From contig NZ_RQRU01000005.1 of the NCBI RefSeq assembly GCF_004335015.1, positions 124,001 to 188,000 on the forward strand: a stretch of 64,000 nt of DNA. Direction: 5' to 3'. A model generated the notes under the pieces. The model was not told the DNA's origin, ran no database searches, and saw only the letters and a program-made list of their open reading frames with translations. A program made the position numbers and the translations under genes. Positions 45,114-54,098 of this stretch are shown one piece after another. The stretch is from Psychrobacter pygoscelis (GTDB lineage Bacteria; Pseudomonadota; Gammaproteobacteria; Pseudomonadales; Moraxellaceae). Every line of letters begins with the position of its first letter. Within the stretch, counting starts at the first letter, position 1.

Positions 45114-45929
45114 TCAAGCAAGCCCTTTATAGAGGAAGTAAACGCCCACAACAAATAGTAATACCGAAAAGCATTTTTTTAATAATTGTGGTGACAGCAT
45201 ATGAGCGACTTTTGCACCAAGCTTAGCCGTGAAAAAGCTCATAATACCAATACCTAAAAAGGCATAAATATGCACAAAACCAATGGTATTAGGCACATTG
45301 ACTTGTGCCTTCATTCCAAAAATCATAAAGCCTAAAGCACCGGCAATAGCAATGGGCAGGCCACACGCTGCTGACGTGCCCACCGCTTTTTGCATGACCA
45401 CGCCATAACGGCTGAGATAAGGCACGGTTAAGCTACCACCGCCGATACCGAAAATGGCTGAAGCGATACCTATACCAGCTCCTGCCGCTAATTGCTTAGG
45501 CGTTGAAGGCAAGGCTTGACTGGTATTACTGGTATTAACAGCTGTCGGCTTTTTGCCACCCCTAAACATTTTAAAGGCGACCCAAAGCAAAAAGATGCCG
45601 ACGATGATTTGTAGATGAACCCCAGAGAGCCATCCTGCAATTCCAGCGCCTAAAAAGCAGCCAATCGCCATTCCCGGTGCTAAATTTTTGAATACCGGCC
45701 ACATGACAGCGCCCTTTTTATTGTGGGCCATTAGGGAGCTAATAGAGGTCACCACAATAGTCGCAAGTGACGTACCTAACGCCAGATGCATGATATCGTC
45801 AGCACTGTAACCCATCTGGGTAAAAACAAGATATAAAAGCGGCACAATAATTGTTCCACCGCCGACACCAAAAAGCCCTGCAGCAAATCCTGCTAGCGCC
45901 CCTATTATTAAAAAAATAATTAATTCCAC
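45114..45929 (-). CDS. TauE/SafE family membrane transporter
   Basis: A 271-residue protein with about eight membrane spans and the two family repeats: GLFGVGGGTIIVPLLYL near the N-terminus and SAIFGIGGGSLTVPYLSRYG in the second half. TauE/SafE proteins are proposed exporters of sulfite, sulfonates or related organosulfur anions. Its place behind mesX, mesD and a flavin reductase on the same strand suggests a link to sulfur or methyl metabolism, but the substrate cannot be read from sequence. A terminator follows. Confidence 0.9.
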   Translation of the reverse strand: MELIIFLIIGALAGFAAGLFGVGGGTIIVPLLYLVFTQMGYSADDIMHLALGTSLATIVVTSISSLMAHNKKGAVMWPVFKNLAPGMAIGCFLGAGIAGWLSGVHLQIIVGIFLLWVAFKMFRGGKKPTAVNTSNTSQALPSTPKQLAAGAGIGIASAIFGIGGGSLTVPYLSRYGVVMQKAVGTSAACGLPIAIAGALGFMIFGMKAQVNVPNTIGFVHIYAFLGIGIMSFFTAKLGAKVAHMLSPQLLKKCFSVLLFVVGVYFLYKGLA

Positions 45930-45993
45930 AGGATATTTTCTTCACAGTTCGATGGTAGTTGAAGGGCTCATTACTATTAACAAGAGCATTGAT

Positions 45994-46494
45994 TTAAGCA
46001 AACTCGACTTGGCCGGCTCGACCAATTTGATGGTAGCCGCGTTTAAAATAAACCAAACTCTCCTCATGCTCGCTTTGCTTAATGGCGACAACTCGGCAGA
46101 TAAATACGCTATGCGTACCAACGCGCTGAATCTGCTCAATCTCACAGTCGAAGCTGACCAAGGCATCCTCTAAAATAGGAGCACCTGTGACCAGCTTAGT
46201 CCAGGCCCCCTGTTTAAAGCGCTCTTCTGAGCACAGCTTAGAAGCAAATGTATTGGATATCGGCTCATGCTGCGCGCCTAACACATTGACACTTAAAATT
46301 TTATTTTCAATAAAGTGAGCGTGTGAGCGAGACGCCTGATTCATACATACCAGTAGCGTTGGCGGCGTGTCTGTGACACTACACACTGCCGATGCCGTAA
46401 ACCCATGACAGCCAGAGGGGCCTTGAGTGGTAATAACATTGACTGCTGTCGTTAACGAAGACATGGCATTTCTAAAATCAGTTGCTTCAATCAT
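45994..46494 (-). CDS. Flavin reductase (HpaC/flavin reductase-like domain)
   Basis: A 166-residue FMN-binding split-barrel protein: FRNAMSSLTTAVNVITT, the G-CHGFTASAVCSVTDTPPTLLVCMN pattern typical of flavin reductases, and a C-terminal GYHQIG segment. Such enzymes reduce free FMN or FAD with NAD(P)H and supply two-component oxygenases. It lies between mesD and a TauE-type gene on the same strand, 170 bp from mesD. A role in feeding reduced flavin to the oxygen-dependent MesX step is an inference from position. Confidence 0.9.
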   Translation of the reverse strand: MIEATDFRNAMSSLTTAVNVITTQGPSGCHGFTASAVCSVTDTPPTLLVCMNQASRSHAHFIENKILSVNVLGAQHEPISNTFASKLCSEERFKQGAWTKLVTGAPILEDALVSFDCEIEQIQRVGTHSVFICRVVAIKQSEHEESLVYFKRGYHQIGRAGQVEFA

Positions 46495-46664
46495 CGTTTA
46501 AATCCTAAATTTGAGATCGATAAGTGTATTGATAAGCAAAGTACGCATAAGCTTAAACAAACGACTGAAGGCTAGGTTTTTGCAGTAGGTTGAAAGTCTC
46601 AACTCACTGAACAAAAACCATAGCCCACAAAGACCAAATTTTGTGTTAGCTTAAGCAGTAACGT

Positions 46665-47720
46665 CTAAGCCGTCAGCTCATTGCGAATGATTGCAGCGCC
46701 TGCGCTTAATGCCGCAAGCTTACCGCGAGCAACCTCACGAGACAAAGGGGCCATACCGCAGTTGGTCGAAGGATACAGCTTGTCCGCATCGACAAATTGC
46801 AGGGCTTTACGTAGCGTATTGGCTACTTCATCTGCGGTTTCAATATGGTTGGTTGCCACATCAATGGCACCAATCATCACTTTTTTACCGCGAATCAGTT
46901 CAATCAAATCCATAGGCACATGAGAGTTCTGACACTCAAGCGAGACAATATCAATCTTCGACTGTTGTAGCTTAGGGAACGCTTGCTCATATTGACGCCA
47001 CTCTGAACCCAGTGTCTTTTTCCAATCGTTGTTGGCTTTGATGCCATAGCCGTAGCAGATATGCACAGCCGTTTCACACTTTAGCCCTTCGATTGCCCGC
47101 TCTAATGTGGCAACACCCCAGTCATTCACGTCATCAAAGAATACATTGAACGCTGGCTCATCAAATTGAATGATGTCCACACCCACCGCTTCTAACTCTT
47201 TGGCTTCTTCATTAAGAATTTTGGCAAATTCCCACGCCAGTTTTTCACGGCTTTTATAGTGACCGTCATACAGCGTATCGATCATGGTCATCGGGCCAGG
47301 CAGCGCCCATTTAATGGGCTGCTTGGTTTGCTCACGTAAAAACTTCGCATCATCAACAAAGACAGGCTTTTGCCGGCTTACTGCGCCAACGACAGATGGC
47401 ACGCTGGCCTCATAACGATTGCGAATTTTAACGGTCTTGCGGTTCTCAAAATCTACGCCATCAAGATGCTCAATAAACGTGGTCACAAAATGCTGACGAG
47501 TCTGCTCGCCATCACTAACAATATCAATCCCTGCCTGCAGTTGCTCTTGTAATGAGACCCGCAGGGCATCTTGTTTGGCTTCTAGCAGCTGCTCACCTTC
47601 TAAGGCCCAAGGAGACCAAATCCTCTCAGGTTCTGCTAACCAAGAAGGCTTTGGCAAGCTTCCCGCTGTTGATGTCGGTAACAAGTTTAATGGTATTGAT
47701 TTCGCTGATACTGTGGTCAT
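46665..47720 (-). CDS. mesD: Core methionine synthase, MesD type (MetE C-terminal-like)
   Basis: A 351-residue protein equal to the catalytic barrel of cobalamin-independent methionine synthase, without the folate-binding N-terminal half. Zinc and homocysteine site residues are visible: HICYG (His and Cys), SLECQNSH (Glu), STNCGMAPLSREVARGKL (Cys), plus IVSDGEQTRQHF and IIQFDEPAFN. The neighbour is DUF1852, the partner that defines the MesD family of aerobic bacteria (Price and colleagues' folate-independent methionine synthases). It starts 53 bp after mesX, so they form an operon. The methyl donor for MesD is not known. Confidence 0.9.
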   Translation of the reverse strand: MTTVSAKSIPLNLLPTSTAGSLPKPSWLAEPERIWSPWALEGEQLLEAKQDALRVSLQEQLQAGIDIVSDGEQTRQHFVTTFIEHLDGVDFENRKTVKIRNRYEASVPSVVGAVSRQKPVFVDDAKFLREQTKQPIKWALPGPMTMIDTLYDGHYKSREKLAWEFAKILNEEAKELEAVGVDIIQFDEPAFNVFFDDVNDWGVATLERAIEGLKCETAVHICYGYGIKANNDWKKTLGSEWRQYEQAFPKLQQSKIDIVSLECQNSHVPMDLIELIRGKKVMIGAIDVATNHIETADEVANTLRKALQFVDADKLYPSTNCGMAPLSREVARGKLAALSAGAAIIRNELTA

Positions 47721-47773
47721 GTTGTCTCATCTTCTATTTTTGAGCTTTTATAATTAGGCTAGATAGCGCTTAA

Positions 47774-48766
47774 TTAAGCGGCATCTATATTACCAGAGTA
47801 GCTTGCTGCCCACTCTTGAAGAATGGCTTGATTAGGCTTGATAAACTGCTCTTCAGTAAATTTACCTTGCTTCACTGCCATCTGGCTACGCTCTTCACGG
47901 TCATACTCCACTTGCGTCAGTGAGTAATCTTGATACTTCAAGCTAGGCTGATAGACTTGAGCGGCGGCTGAGTTGGCATTGTAAAGCTCAGGTCGGTAGA
48001 TTTTTTGGAAAGTCTCCATAGTACTAATAGCACTGATCAGCTCAAGATCGGTGTAATCACTTAGCAAGTCACCCGCAAAATAAAACGCTAGCGGTGCAAC
48101 ACTACCGGTAGGCATGAAGTAGCGAACCGTCAAACCCATCTTGTGGAAATACTCGTCGGTTAACGAATACTCATCTTGTCTGTACTCTACGCCTAATACA
48201 GGATGACAATTCGTCGTACGGTGATACGTTTTGCTGGTTGAGACACTCAGACAAATTACTGGTTGTTTATCAAACTTGGCTTGATAGGCCTCTGAATTCA
48301 ATAAATGTTTAAACAACTTACCATGCAGGTCACCGAAATTTTCTGGTGGCGGCGTTTGTGGATTTTTATCAAAATGCTCTAACAATACGACGCTAAAGTC
48401 ATAATCGCGTACATAAGAAGAAAAACTATTACCGATCATACCGTCAATGCGTTTGTTATCCTTGTGATCCACAATCGTGGTCTTTAGCATCTCGATGACA
48501 GGGAAAGTGTCGCCATTGCCCTCAATATCTAAATTCGCAGAAACGATGTCAACTTCGATAGAATAACGATCGGCTGTCGGGTTGTCCCAGTGCGCCAAAG
48601 CGTTAAAACGGTTATTCATCATGGTCAATGCTTTGCGTAAGTTCTCTTGACGCTGCTCCCCTCGAGCCAAGTTCGCAAAGTTGGTTGTCAGACGTGTGCT
48701 GTCTGCAGGATGATAATCTTCATCAAAACGAATGTTCTTAATTGAATATGTAAACGCTTTACTCAT
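47774..48766 (-). CDS. mesX: DUF1852 protein MesX, partner of MesD
   Basis: A 330-residue soluble protein starting MSKAFTYSIKNIRFDEDYHPADSTRLTTNFANLARG, the typical DUF1852 start. It also shows NRFNALAHWDNPTADRYSIEVDIVSANLDIE and GVEYRQDEYSLTDEYFHKMGL. In Acinetobacter, DUF1852 is needed together with oxygen for MesD to make methionine without methyl-folate or cobalamin; its chemistry is unknown. It is the first gene of mesX-mesD(-flavin reductase-tauE), with a MetR-type box about 115 bp upstream. Confidence 0.92.
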   Translation of the reverse strand: MSKAFTYSIKNIRFDEDYHPADSTRLTTNFANLARGEQRQENLRKALTMMNNRFNALAHWDNPTADRYSIEVDIVSANLDIEGNGDTFPVIEMLKTTIVDHKDNKRIDGMIGNSFSSYVRDYDFSVVLLEHFDKNPQTPPPENFGDLHGKLFKHLLNSEAYQAKFDKQPVICLSVSTSKTYHRTTNCHPVLGVEYRQDEYSLTDEYFHKMGLTVRYFMPTGSVAPLAFYFAGDLLSDYTDLELISAISTMETFQKIYRPELYNANSAAAQVYQPSLKYQDYSLTQVEYDREERSQMAVKQGKFTEEQFIKPNQAILQEWAASYSGNIDAA

Positions 48767-48880
48767 GGTGATTTGCTACCCTAATCTAATCTCATTATTG
48801 GAGATAAAACCAAATTTCTATAGTGGTGCATCATACCTAATTCGCTACATGAATAAAAACGATGCTATCTAAATTTAAGA

Positions 48881-48893
48881 TGAATATCATTCA
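48881..48893 (-). promoter_or_regulatory. MetR-type operator upstream of mesX
   Basis: TGAATATCATTCA matches the MetR recognition pattern TGAA-N5-TTCA exactly. MetR activates met genes with homocysteine as co-inducer. It lies about 115 bp before the mesX start. A TATGAT that could be a -10 lies between (48835-48830, minus strand). Confidence 0.6.
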
Positions 48894-49221
48894 TGTTGTT
48901 AAATTCATGCGATTGTACAAAGCTAGAAAGCAGAGGCTTTGCCCGTTTTATTTATAGTCGAGTCTAAATAAAATAGCGTTGTTGTCTTATGATGCGGCAC
49001 CAGTATAAATTTTCCTGGCTTGCTGCGGGCATGCCGATAAAGGCTGCAAGACATTCATCTCAGCACCGCTGTGTCGTTTTATGATGAACTGGCTATGGCG
49101 TCGATAATAGATGAGCCAAGCTGAGAAATCGGTAAAGGAAAACTTGATAGAGCGACCAATCGACAAGGTTTTACTGGTATGGTAGCCAATACTTACGCGC
49201 GTACTTTAACCTCAGTAATAA

Positions 49222-49258
49222 AATAAAAAAACGCTTTCAGTTGAAAGCATTTTTATTA
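49222..49258 (-). terminator. Terminator of the lipoprotein gene
   Basis: GCTTTCA-ACT-TGAAAGC with a T run on the minus strand and an A/T-rich other side; 30 bp after the stop. Confidence 0.85.
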
Positions 49259-49288
49259 TTTAGTCTAGTTTATTTTGTCTAGTGCTAT

Positions 49289-50185
49289 TTATTTAATGCT
49301 GATAGTTGCAGATGGTAATGAATCCGCTGCTTTGTTATCAAGCATCATCATACCCTGCTCGTTAGTAATGGTGCCAACCAATGGTTTGATGCTAAAAGGA
49401 GCCTCACTATTATCAGGGTTAGGCTCTACTGATATAACAGCGATTTTACCCACTAAGTCTTTTGCAGGATTCACATAGTCTTCACCAGGAAATGCAGGAG
49501 CATCTTGCATACCTTTAGCTGGGCCTGCACCATTGCTATCTGCTTCGTCACTCTTTGTAAAAGTACCTGTGCTTATAGGTCCGTTATCTACTATCCAACC
49601 CTCATATACCCAACCATCTGGTAGCTCAGGTAAGTTTAGGCCTGCTTTAGGTATACTAGAACTTTTATCTATATACCAAATTCCTTGAGTCGGTGTCGCA
49701 TTTTTATTAGTCGGCGTCGCTAGAATATACCTCGCCGTTGCTTGACTAAAATCAGTGCCTAAGGCAGTAGCATGGCTGGTGCTCAATATGGATGTATTCT
49801 GGACAATATCGCCGCCCAATATATGTATATCTGTTGGCTTTTTAATATCATCGCCTTCTTCATTGGCAGGCTCAATCGTTAATACAAACTTAGTGGCGTC
49901 ATCCGCATCTGCTTTGAGTACTTCAAACGTTTGAGTGGCATCTTTATCATTAGCATCAATATCAAACTTACCTGTCGCGATCGGACCATTTGAGGTAATT
50001 AACCAACCTTCATAATCAAAGTCATCACCCAATGGTTCTAAATTAGCGGGGGTAAACGAAATAGTGCTTTTTTGTTCAGAGGCTACATCGTTATAACTAT
50101 TATTTTCATCTTCACAACCTATTAGGGCAATAGCAGTGGTGGCAACCATTAATCCTTTAACTAGCACGCTTTTATGATTCATCAT
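49289..50185 (-). CDS. Lipoprotein with internally duplicated domain
   Basis: A 298-residue protein with a signal peptide and lipobox ending ALIGC, so it is probably lipid-anchored at about residue 24. The mature part has two related halves: LEPLGDDFDYEGWLITSNGP then IATGKF, and LPELPDGWVYEGWIVDNGP then ISTGTF, each followed by an acidic stretch and a hydrophobic strand-rich part with VLTIEPANEEGDD and VISVEPNPDNSEAP. The modules resemble the EGW...NG-P-STG pattern of anti-sigma-factor-like extracytoplasmic domains, but this is uncertain. Function is unknown. It is a single-gene unit with a terminator. Confidence 0.8.
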   Translation of the reverse strand: MMNHKSVLVKGLMVATTAIALIGCEDENNSYNDVASEQKSTISFTPANLEPLGDDFDYEGWLITSNGPIATGKFDIDANDKDATQTFEVLKADADDATKFVLTIEPANEEGDDIKKPTDIHILGGDIVQNTSILSTSHATALGTDFSQATARYILATPTNKNATPTQGIWYIDKSSSIPKAGLNLPELPDGWVYEGWIVDNGPISTGTFTKSDEADSNGAGPAKGMQDAPAFPGEDYVNPAKDLVGKIAVISVEPNPDNSEAPFSIKPLVGTITNEQGMMMLDNKAADSLPSATISIK

Positions 50186-50423
50186 AATCTATTATCCATT
50201 TTGTTTATGAGTCATATGTACATAATTATGTACATACACCTTAGTCGCACCAAGTCGTGTTTTTCTTACAAATTTTTATTTTTTAATTGTAACCACAGTC
50301 TATTTGCTGTTTTTTAGGCTTTAGAGGTGCAGGAATAATCTGACACTGAAATTAAATCGGATTTAAATAAGCTTGATAACCTACTGTTCACCTATAAATT
50401 AACTGTTTAAGCATCTAAGAATT

Positions 50424-50752
50424 AGGAGCTGTCCTAGATAAGTAAATTTATTTAGGATAGCGACGCGAGGAAAATAAATTAAGTTGGTACAAACAAAGCA
50501 GATTAATTGAACTATTCATTGCGGATTCTACAATAAGAACAGCGGCCAATTCAGTTGGCGTGAACAATTGAGAACTTCTGGAACCAAGCAAAGCGTCATT
50601 TACGTAAGTTTAACGGCGTTCCAAAAACATATTTCCACCTGTATTTGAAAACATGTGAGTGGTGATTTAATCACAGTGACCCATAGTCGCAACTACTACA
50701 ATTAAAACAATAGATTAAACAGGGCTTGAACTGGTTATCTACAACAGCTCCT
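50424..50752 (+). mobile_element. Internally deleted IS1595-family (IS1016-like) element
   Basis: The ends are inverted repeats: AGGAGCTGTCCTAGATAA at the left and the complement of AGGAGCTGTTGTAGATAA at the right. Between them lie the start and the end of an IS1016-type transposase, with the catalytic centre deleted. The element is about 330 bp instead of the expected 700 or more. No target-site duplication is seen. Confidence 0.8.
50488..50692 (+). pseudogene. IS1016-type transposase, N- and C-terminal fragments
   Basis: Codons 50488-50568 read YKQSRLIELFIADSTIRTAA then NSVGVNN, the usual N-terminus. From 50570, in another frame, the reading is ENFWNQAKRHLRKFNGVPKT then YFHLYLKTCEW, a stop (TGA at the place of the expected Arg), FNHSDP and another stop. 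These are the two ends of IS1595-family transposases; the DDE centre is absent. Confidence 0.82.
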
Positions 50753-50988
50753 TACCTAATATATAGTCAATCCATAATAATATTGGTATAAGGAATCCGA
50801 GTGCAGGCTATACAGTAGTATGGCTAGTGAGGATGACACCGTAACAGTTTTATTGTGGGGCGACTATAGCACCTAACATCACTGAATCATCTTATCCTTG
50901 TTGATCAGCGAATCATTATTTTCAGTAGTGCCGCCGTTACCATAATACCCATCATCCTAGGTTGACTGCGCAGAGGTTGACTACGCAG
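50753..50988. other. Intergenic DNA after the IS remnant
   Basis: No gene or terminator could be supported between the IS remnant and the end of fhuB. Confidence 0.4.
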
Positions 50989-52947
50989 TTATGCACGAAT
51001 ACGGCGCATTAAATATAAGAAATACGCACCGCCAATGACAGCGGCAATGGTGCCGGCAGGAATCTCATAAGGGAATATGATATAGCGACCAATCCAATCG
51101 GCGATAATCATAAGTCCAGCCCCTAGTAGCGCCGCTAATGGTAGTTGCCGCTCAAGCTGAACTGCGCCTAAGGATGTGGCCAGATGCGGAATCATAAGAC
51201 CCACAAAACTAAGCGGTCCCACCGCCAAGGTACTCGCCGCGCTTAATCCAGCCACTACGACTAAGATCATAAGCTCAGTAAGCTTAACGGTAACTCCTAA
51301 ACTACGTGCCACAGTCTCGCCAAGGCCAAGCAGTCGCAACGGCTTGATTAGCAGCATGCTAGCGACAAACAATACGACAGCGCAGCTCATCAGCCACCAA
51401 GCTGTCTCTGGTCTGGCGCTATAAGTAGTTCCTGATAGCCAGCTGAGCATCGCTTGGAGACGTGGATCACCAGTCAGCTTGATAATATTAAGAATACCAC
51501 TCATAAGTGCGGCTACAGCAATACCGACCAGTAGCAAATACGCAGGGTCTAGTCGTCGAGCTAGCCATAATATTAATAGCAGCACGAGCACCGCACCAGC
51601 GCCGCCAGCCAGTACCATAGTCCCCATCCCCATGGAGATACCAATGGCTGGTAACAAAATAAAGGCGAGGAGCACACCAAGCGCAGCGCCAGAGCTAATC
51701 CCTAACACCTCGGGACTGGCCATCGGATTACGAGTTAGTGTCTGAAGAAGCACCCCTGCCGTAGCCAACATAACCCCTGTAGCGGCTGCACTGAGCGTCC
51801 TTGGGAGACGAAACTCAGTGAGGATTCGGCTATCGAGCATGACCTGCCAGCCTGACAGTGTCGGTGCAATCAGTACCGCTGCTACCACTAATACTATCAA
51901 ACCTGCTGCAATTCCTTGCCAAGCAACGCGTCGGCGCTTTGCGACTAGCATTGGCGTTACTGACTCATTGTGCTGACGCCGCTGGCGCATAATTAGCCAA
52001 ATAATAAGCGGCGCGCCCAAGACGCCTGTCATTGCACCAGCAGGAACAGGAATACTCACCGACTGTTCGATCAAGGTGACGACATTGCTGGTGATCCAAA
52101 GTAGCAAGGCACCAAGTGAAAACCCTGATAAGAGGCGATGGCTGAGCTTAGAGATATTGAGCACATTGACTAAGGTTGCCGCCCCCAAACCAATAAAGCT
52201 GAGCATACCAAGGCGACTAACCACTAAAGCAGTCGCTAAGGCCACCATAACCACAACAATAATGCGAATAGTAGCGACAGGCACACCCATACTACTGGCT
52301 TGACGGTCATCTAGACTCATCAAAGTTAACGGCTTGAGCAGCGGTAAAATACCAAGACCCAGCAGCGCAGCGGCTAAAGTTAATTGCTGCGAGCTTTGCC
52401 AGCTACTTTGAAGAAGCGAGCCTGCCCCCCACGTCATAACCCCTAACGCTTTTTCGGAAAAGAAAATCAGTAGCAAGCCCGCCATGGCTGCTAATAAAAT
52501 ATTGACCACTAAACCGCCAAGCACGAGTACCAAGGGATTCATACGGCTTGGCGCAGCAAGGGCAAATACCAACCCCATACTCAGCAGTGCGCCCACGAAC
52601 GCTACCCAAAAGCTACCATAGATACCAAAGCTGGGGAAAAACAAGGTGACGATTAATAACGCTATCTGTGCACCGCTACCTACTCCAAGTGTGGTATCCG
52701 ATGCCAAGCTGTTTTTGACCAGTTGCTGTAGCAGCACACTGACCACACCCAGCAGCCCCCCAGCCACAATAGCGATCCACATGGTCGGTACGATCTGCAG
52801 CTGAATAGCCATCATCTCAATAGGCAGCTGGGTTGATGCTTGCCACAATTTGCTAATAGGCCAGTGCCACAACTGTGTGACTACCGCATAACTGCTCACC
52901 AAAGCTAATATAAGCATGACCAGTAGCACTACTATCTTCTTACTCAC
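50989..52947 (-). CDS. fhuB: Fe3+-siderophore ABC transporter permease (FhuB-type, two fused halves)
   Basis: A 652-residue permease made of two FecCD-type halves in one chain, each with about ten membrane spans, as in FhuB. Both halves carry the family patterns, for example GGLLGVVSVLLQQLVKN/LGVGSGAQ and ATAGVLLQTLTRNPMASPEVLG/GISSGAALG, and the ATPase-contact region near LG..AA. I chose GTG at 52947: it overlaps the stop of the binding-protein gene as GTGA, whereas the further-up ATG at 52989 lies inside that gene. It belongs to the fhuC-D-B operon. Confidence 0.93.
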   Translation of the reverse strand: MSKKIVVLLVMLILALVSSYAVVTQLWHWPISKLWQASTQLPIEMMAIQLQIVPTMWIAIVAGGLLGVVSVLLQQLVKNSLASDTTLGVGSGAQIALLIVTLFFPSFGIYGSFWVAFVGALLSMGLVFALAAPSRMNPLVLVLGGLVVNILLAAMAGLLLIFFSEKALGVMTWGAGSLLQSSWQSSQQLTLAAALLGLGILPLLKPLTLMSLDDRQASSMGVPVATIRIIVVVMVALATALVVSRLGMLSFIGLGAATLVNVLNISKLSHRLLSGFSLGALLLWITSNVVTLIEQSVSIPVPAGAMTGVLGAPLIIWLIMRQRRQHNESVTPMLVAKRRRVAWQGIAAGLIVLVVAAVLIAPTLSGWQVMLDSRILTEFRLPRTLSAAATGVMLATAGVLLQTLTRNPMASPEVLGISSGAALGVLLAFILLPAIGISMGMGTMVLAGGAGAVLVLLLILWLARRLDPAYLLLVGIAVAALMSGILNIIKLTGDPRLQAMLSWLSGTTYSARPETAWWLMSCAVVLFVASMLLIKPLRLLGLGETVARSLGVTVKLTELMILVVVAGLSAASTLAVGPLSFVGLMIPHLATSLGAVQLERQLPLAALLGAGLMIIADWIGRYIIFPYEIPAGTIAAVIGGAYFLYLMRRIRA

Positions 52948-54098
52948 AACTGGCCCTCTTGATTGTCTTGCTCTGAAGCATAGGTCCAATTATGTCGCTG
53001 CCCTGCTGATAGAGTAGCTTTATTAACGTTTGCTTTTATTTTTTTATTATCGCCATGCGAAGTGTTAGAGGAATTCAAAGCCTTAGAAGTAAGCTCAGCA
53101 TTAGGGTTGTTTATACCAACGAACTTGGCCGTTTGCAGCCGATTGGCAAACGTCACTAGCGAGGAGGAGCCACCGTAAATCCAAGTAGGCGCTACCACGG
53201 CCATACACCGTGATGTACCGAACCCTAAACGCTGCCAAACTAAATTATCGTTCAACTCCGCTTGTAGCATTGGACTCACAGGCTCTATAACGATCAAGCA
53301 AGTATCGGCATCTAGCTTAGCCAGATCTCCTAGATGAATTGGCGTAAAGCCCCAAGTATTACCGTCCTCTAAAGCTACTAACTGTAACCCCATGTTATTT
53401 AATGCCACTTCGAATAAGCTATTATGAGAGTACATGCGTAAATTGTTGACATCGGCAAACTGCACAACAGCGACTTTACTAAGGTATGGATGACGGGTTG
53501 CCATTGTCTCGCCAGCGGCCTTAAGCTGTGATTGCACATGCAATAAATATTGCTCGGCAGCTTGCGGCTGACCGATAAGCTCACCCAACTGACGAGTAGG
53601 CTTAGCAAAGTCTTCCCATTGAGCATCTCCATCACTCATAAAAGTAACAGATACCGCTGGTGTATCGCCATACATAGGCCTGATATGCTCATAAAAGAAG
53701 TTATCAATGACTAAGTCAACATCCATCTGGGCGATCAATTCGGCATTGGGCTGATAACGAATGCCTAAATCAACCACCCTGTCAGGTAGCTTTGGATCGT
53801 CCACCCACTGCGAGTAAACCCGAATATCGCCTGTGGCCACTGGTGGATAACCCATTGCCGTCAATGTAGCGGCAACGCCCCAGTCAGGTGTAAGGACAGT
53901 AGTTGACAAATTAGAGGCTGACGCTGAATTAGCGCTGGGAAGGTTTTTGTTTTTGTTTGGATTAGATAAGGACTGAATAGATAAATCAGCGCTGCTGGTT
54001 GACTCTTTAGAGGATGAGCTGGCTGAACAAGCTAATAAAGAAGCTAGCCCAGCCGCTATTAAAAGGCCATTTATACTGCGGCTGAACTGCTGAATCAT
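52944..54098 (-). CDS. fhuD: Fe3+-siderophore periplasmic binding lipoprotein
   Basis: A 384-residue protein with a signal peptide ending in the lipobox SLLAC, a Ser-rich linker of about 50 residues, and a class III periplasmic binding domain (VAATLTAMGYPPVATGDIR, DLGIRYQPNAELIAQMDVDLVI, LNNMGLQLVALEDGNTWGF). It should capture ferric siderophore for the FhuB/FhuC machinery. A polar C-terminal extension of about 50 residues is unusual. The start overlaps fhuC by four bases and the stop overlaps fhuB by three. Confidence 0.9.
   Translation of the reverse strand: MIQQFSRSINGLLIAAGLASLLACSASSSSKESTSSADLSIQSLSNPNKNKNLPSANSASASNLSTTVLTPDWGVAATLTAMGYPPVATGDIRVYSQWVDDPKLPDRVVDLGIRYQPNAELIAQMDVDLVIDNFFYEHIRPMYGDTPAVSVTFMSDGDAQWEDFAKPTRQLGELIGQPQAAEQYLLHVQSQLKAAGETMATRHPYLSKVAVVQFADVNNLRMYSHNSLFEVALNNMGLQLVALEDGNTWGFTPIHLGDLAKLDADTCLIVIEPVSPMLQAELNDNLVWQRLGFGTSRCMAVVAPTWIYGGSSSLVTFANRLQTAKFVGINNPNAELTSKALNSSNTSHGDNKKIKANVNKATLSAGQRHNWTYASEQDNQEGQL

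Larger units (their letters stand above)
48767..49288. other. Intergenic region upstream of mesX
   Basis: About 520 bases without a supported gene. It holds the presumed mesX promoter and MetR box near its left end and a bidirectional terminator at its right end. The middle (48960-49200) is more GC-rich and could be decayed coding DNA, but every frame has stops and nothing is recognised. Confidence 0.5.

Noticed and set aside
48767..48960. SAM-type riboswitch before mesX
   Set aside because: No conserved SAM riboswitch core or transcription-terminator switch could be recognised; a MetR box explains control better.
50424..50752. 8-bp target-site duplication around the IS remnant
   Set aside because: The eight bases on the two sides (TAAGAATT and TACCTAAT) do not match.
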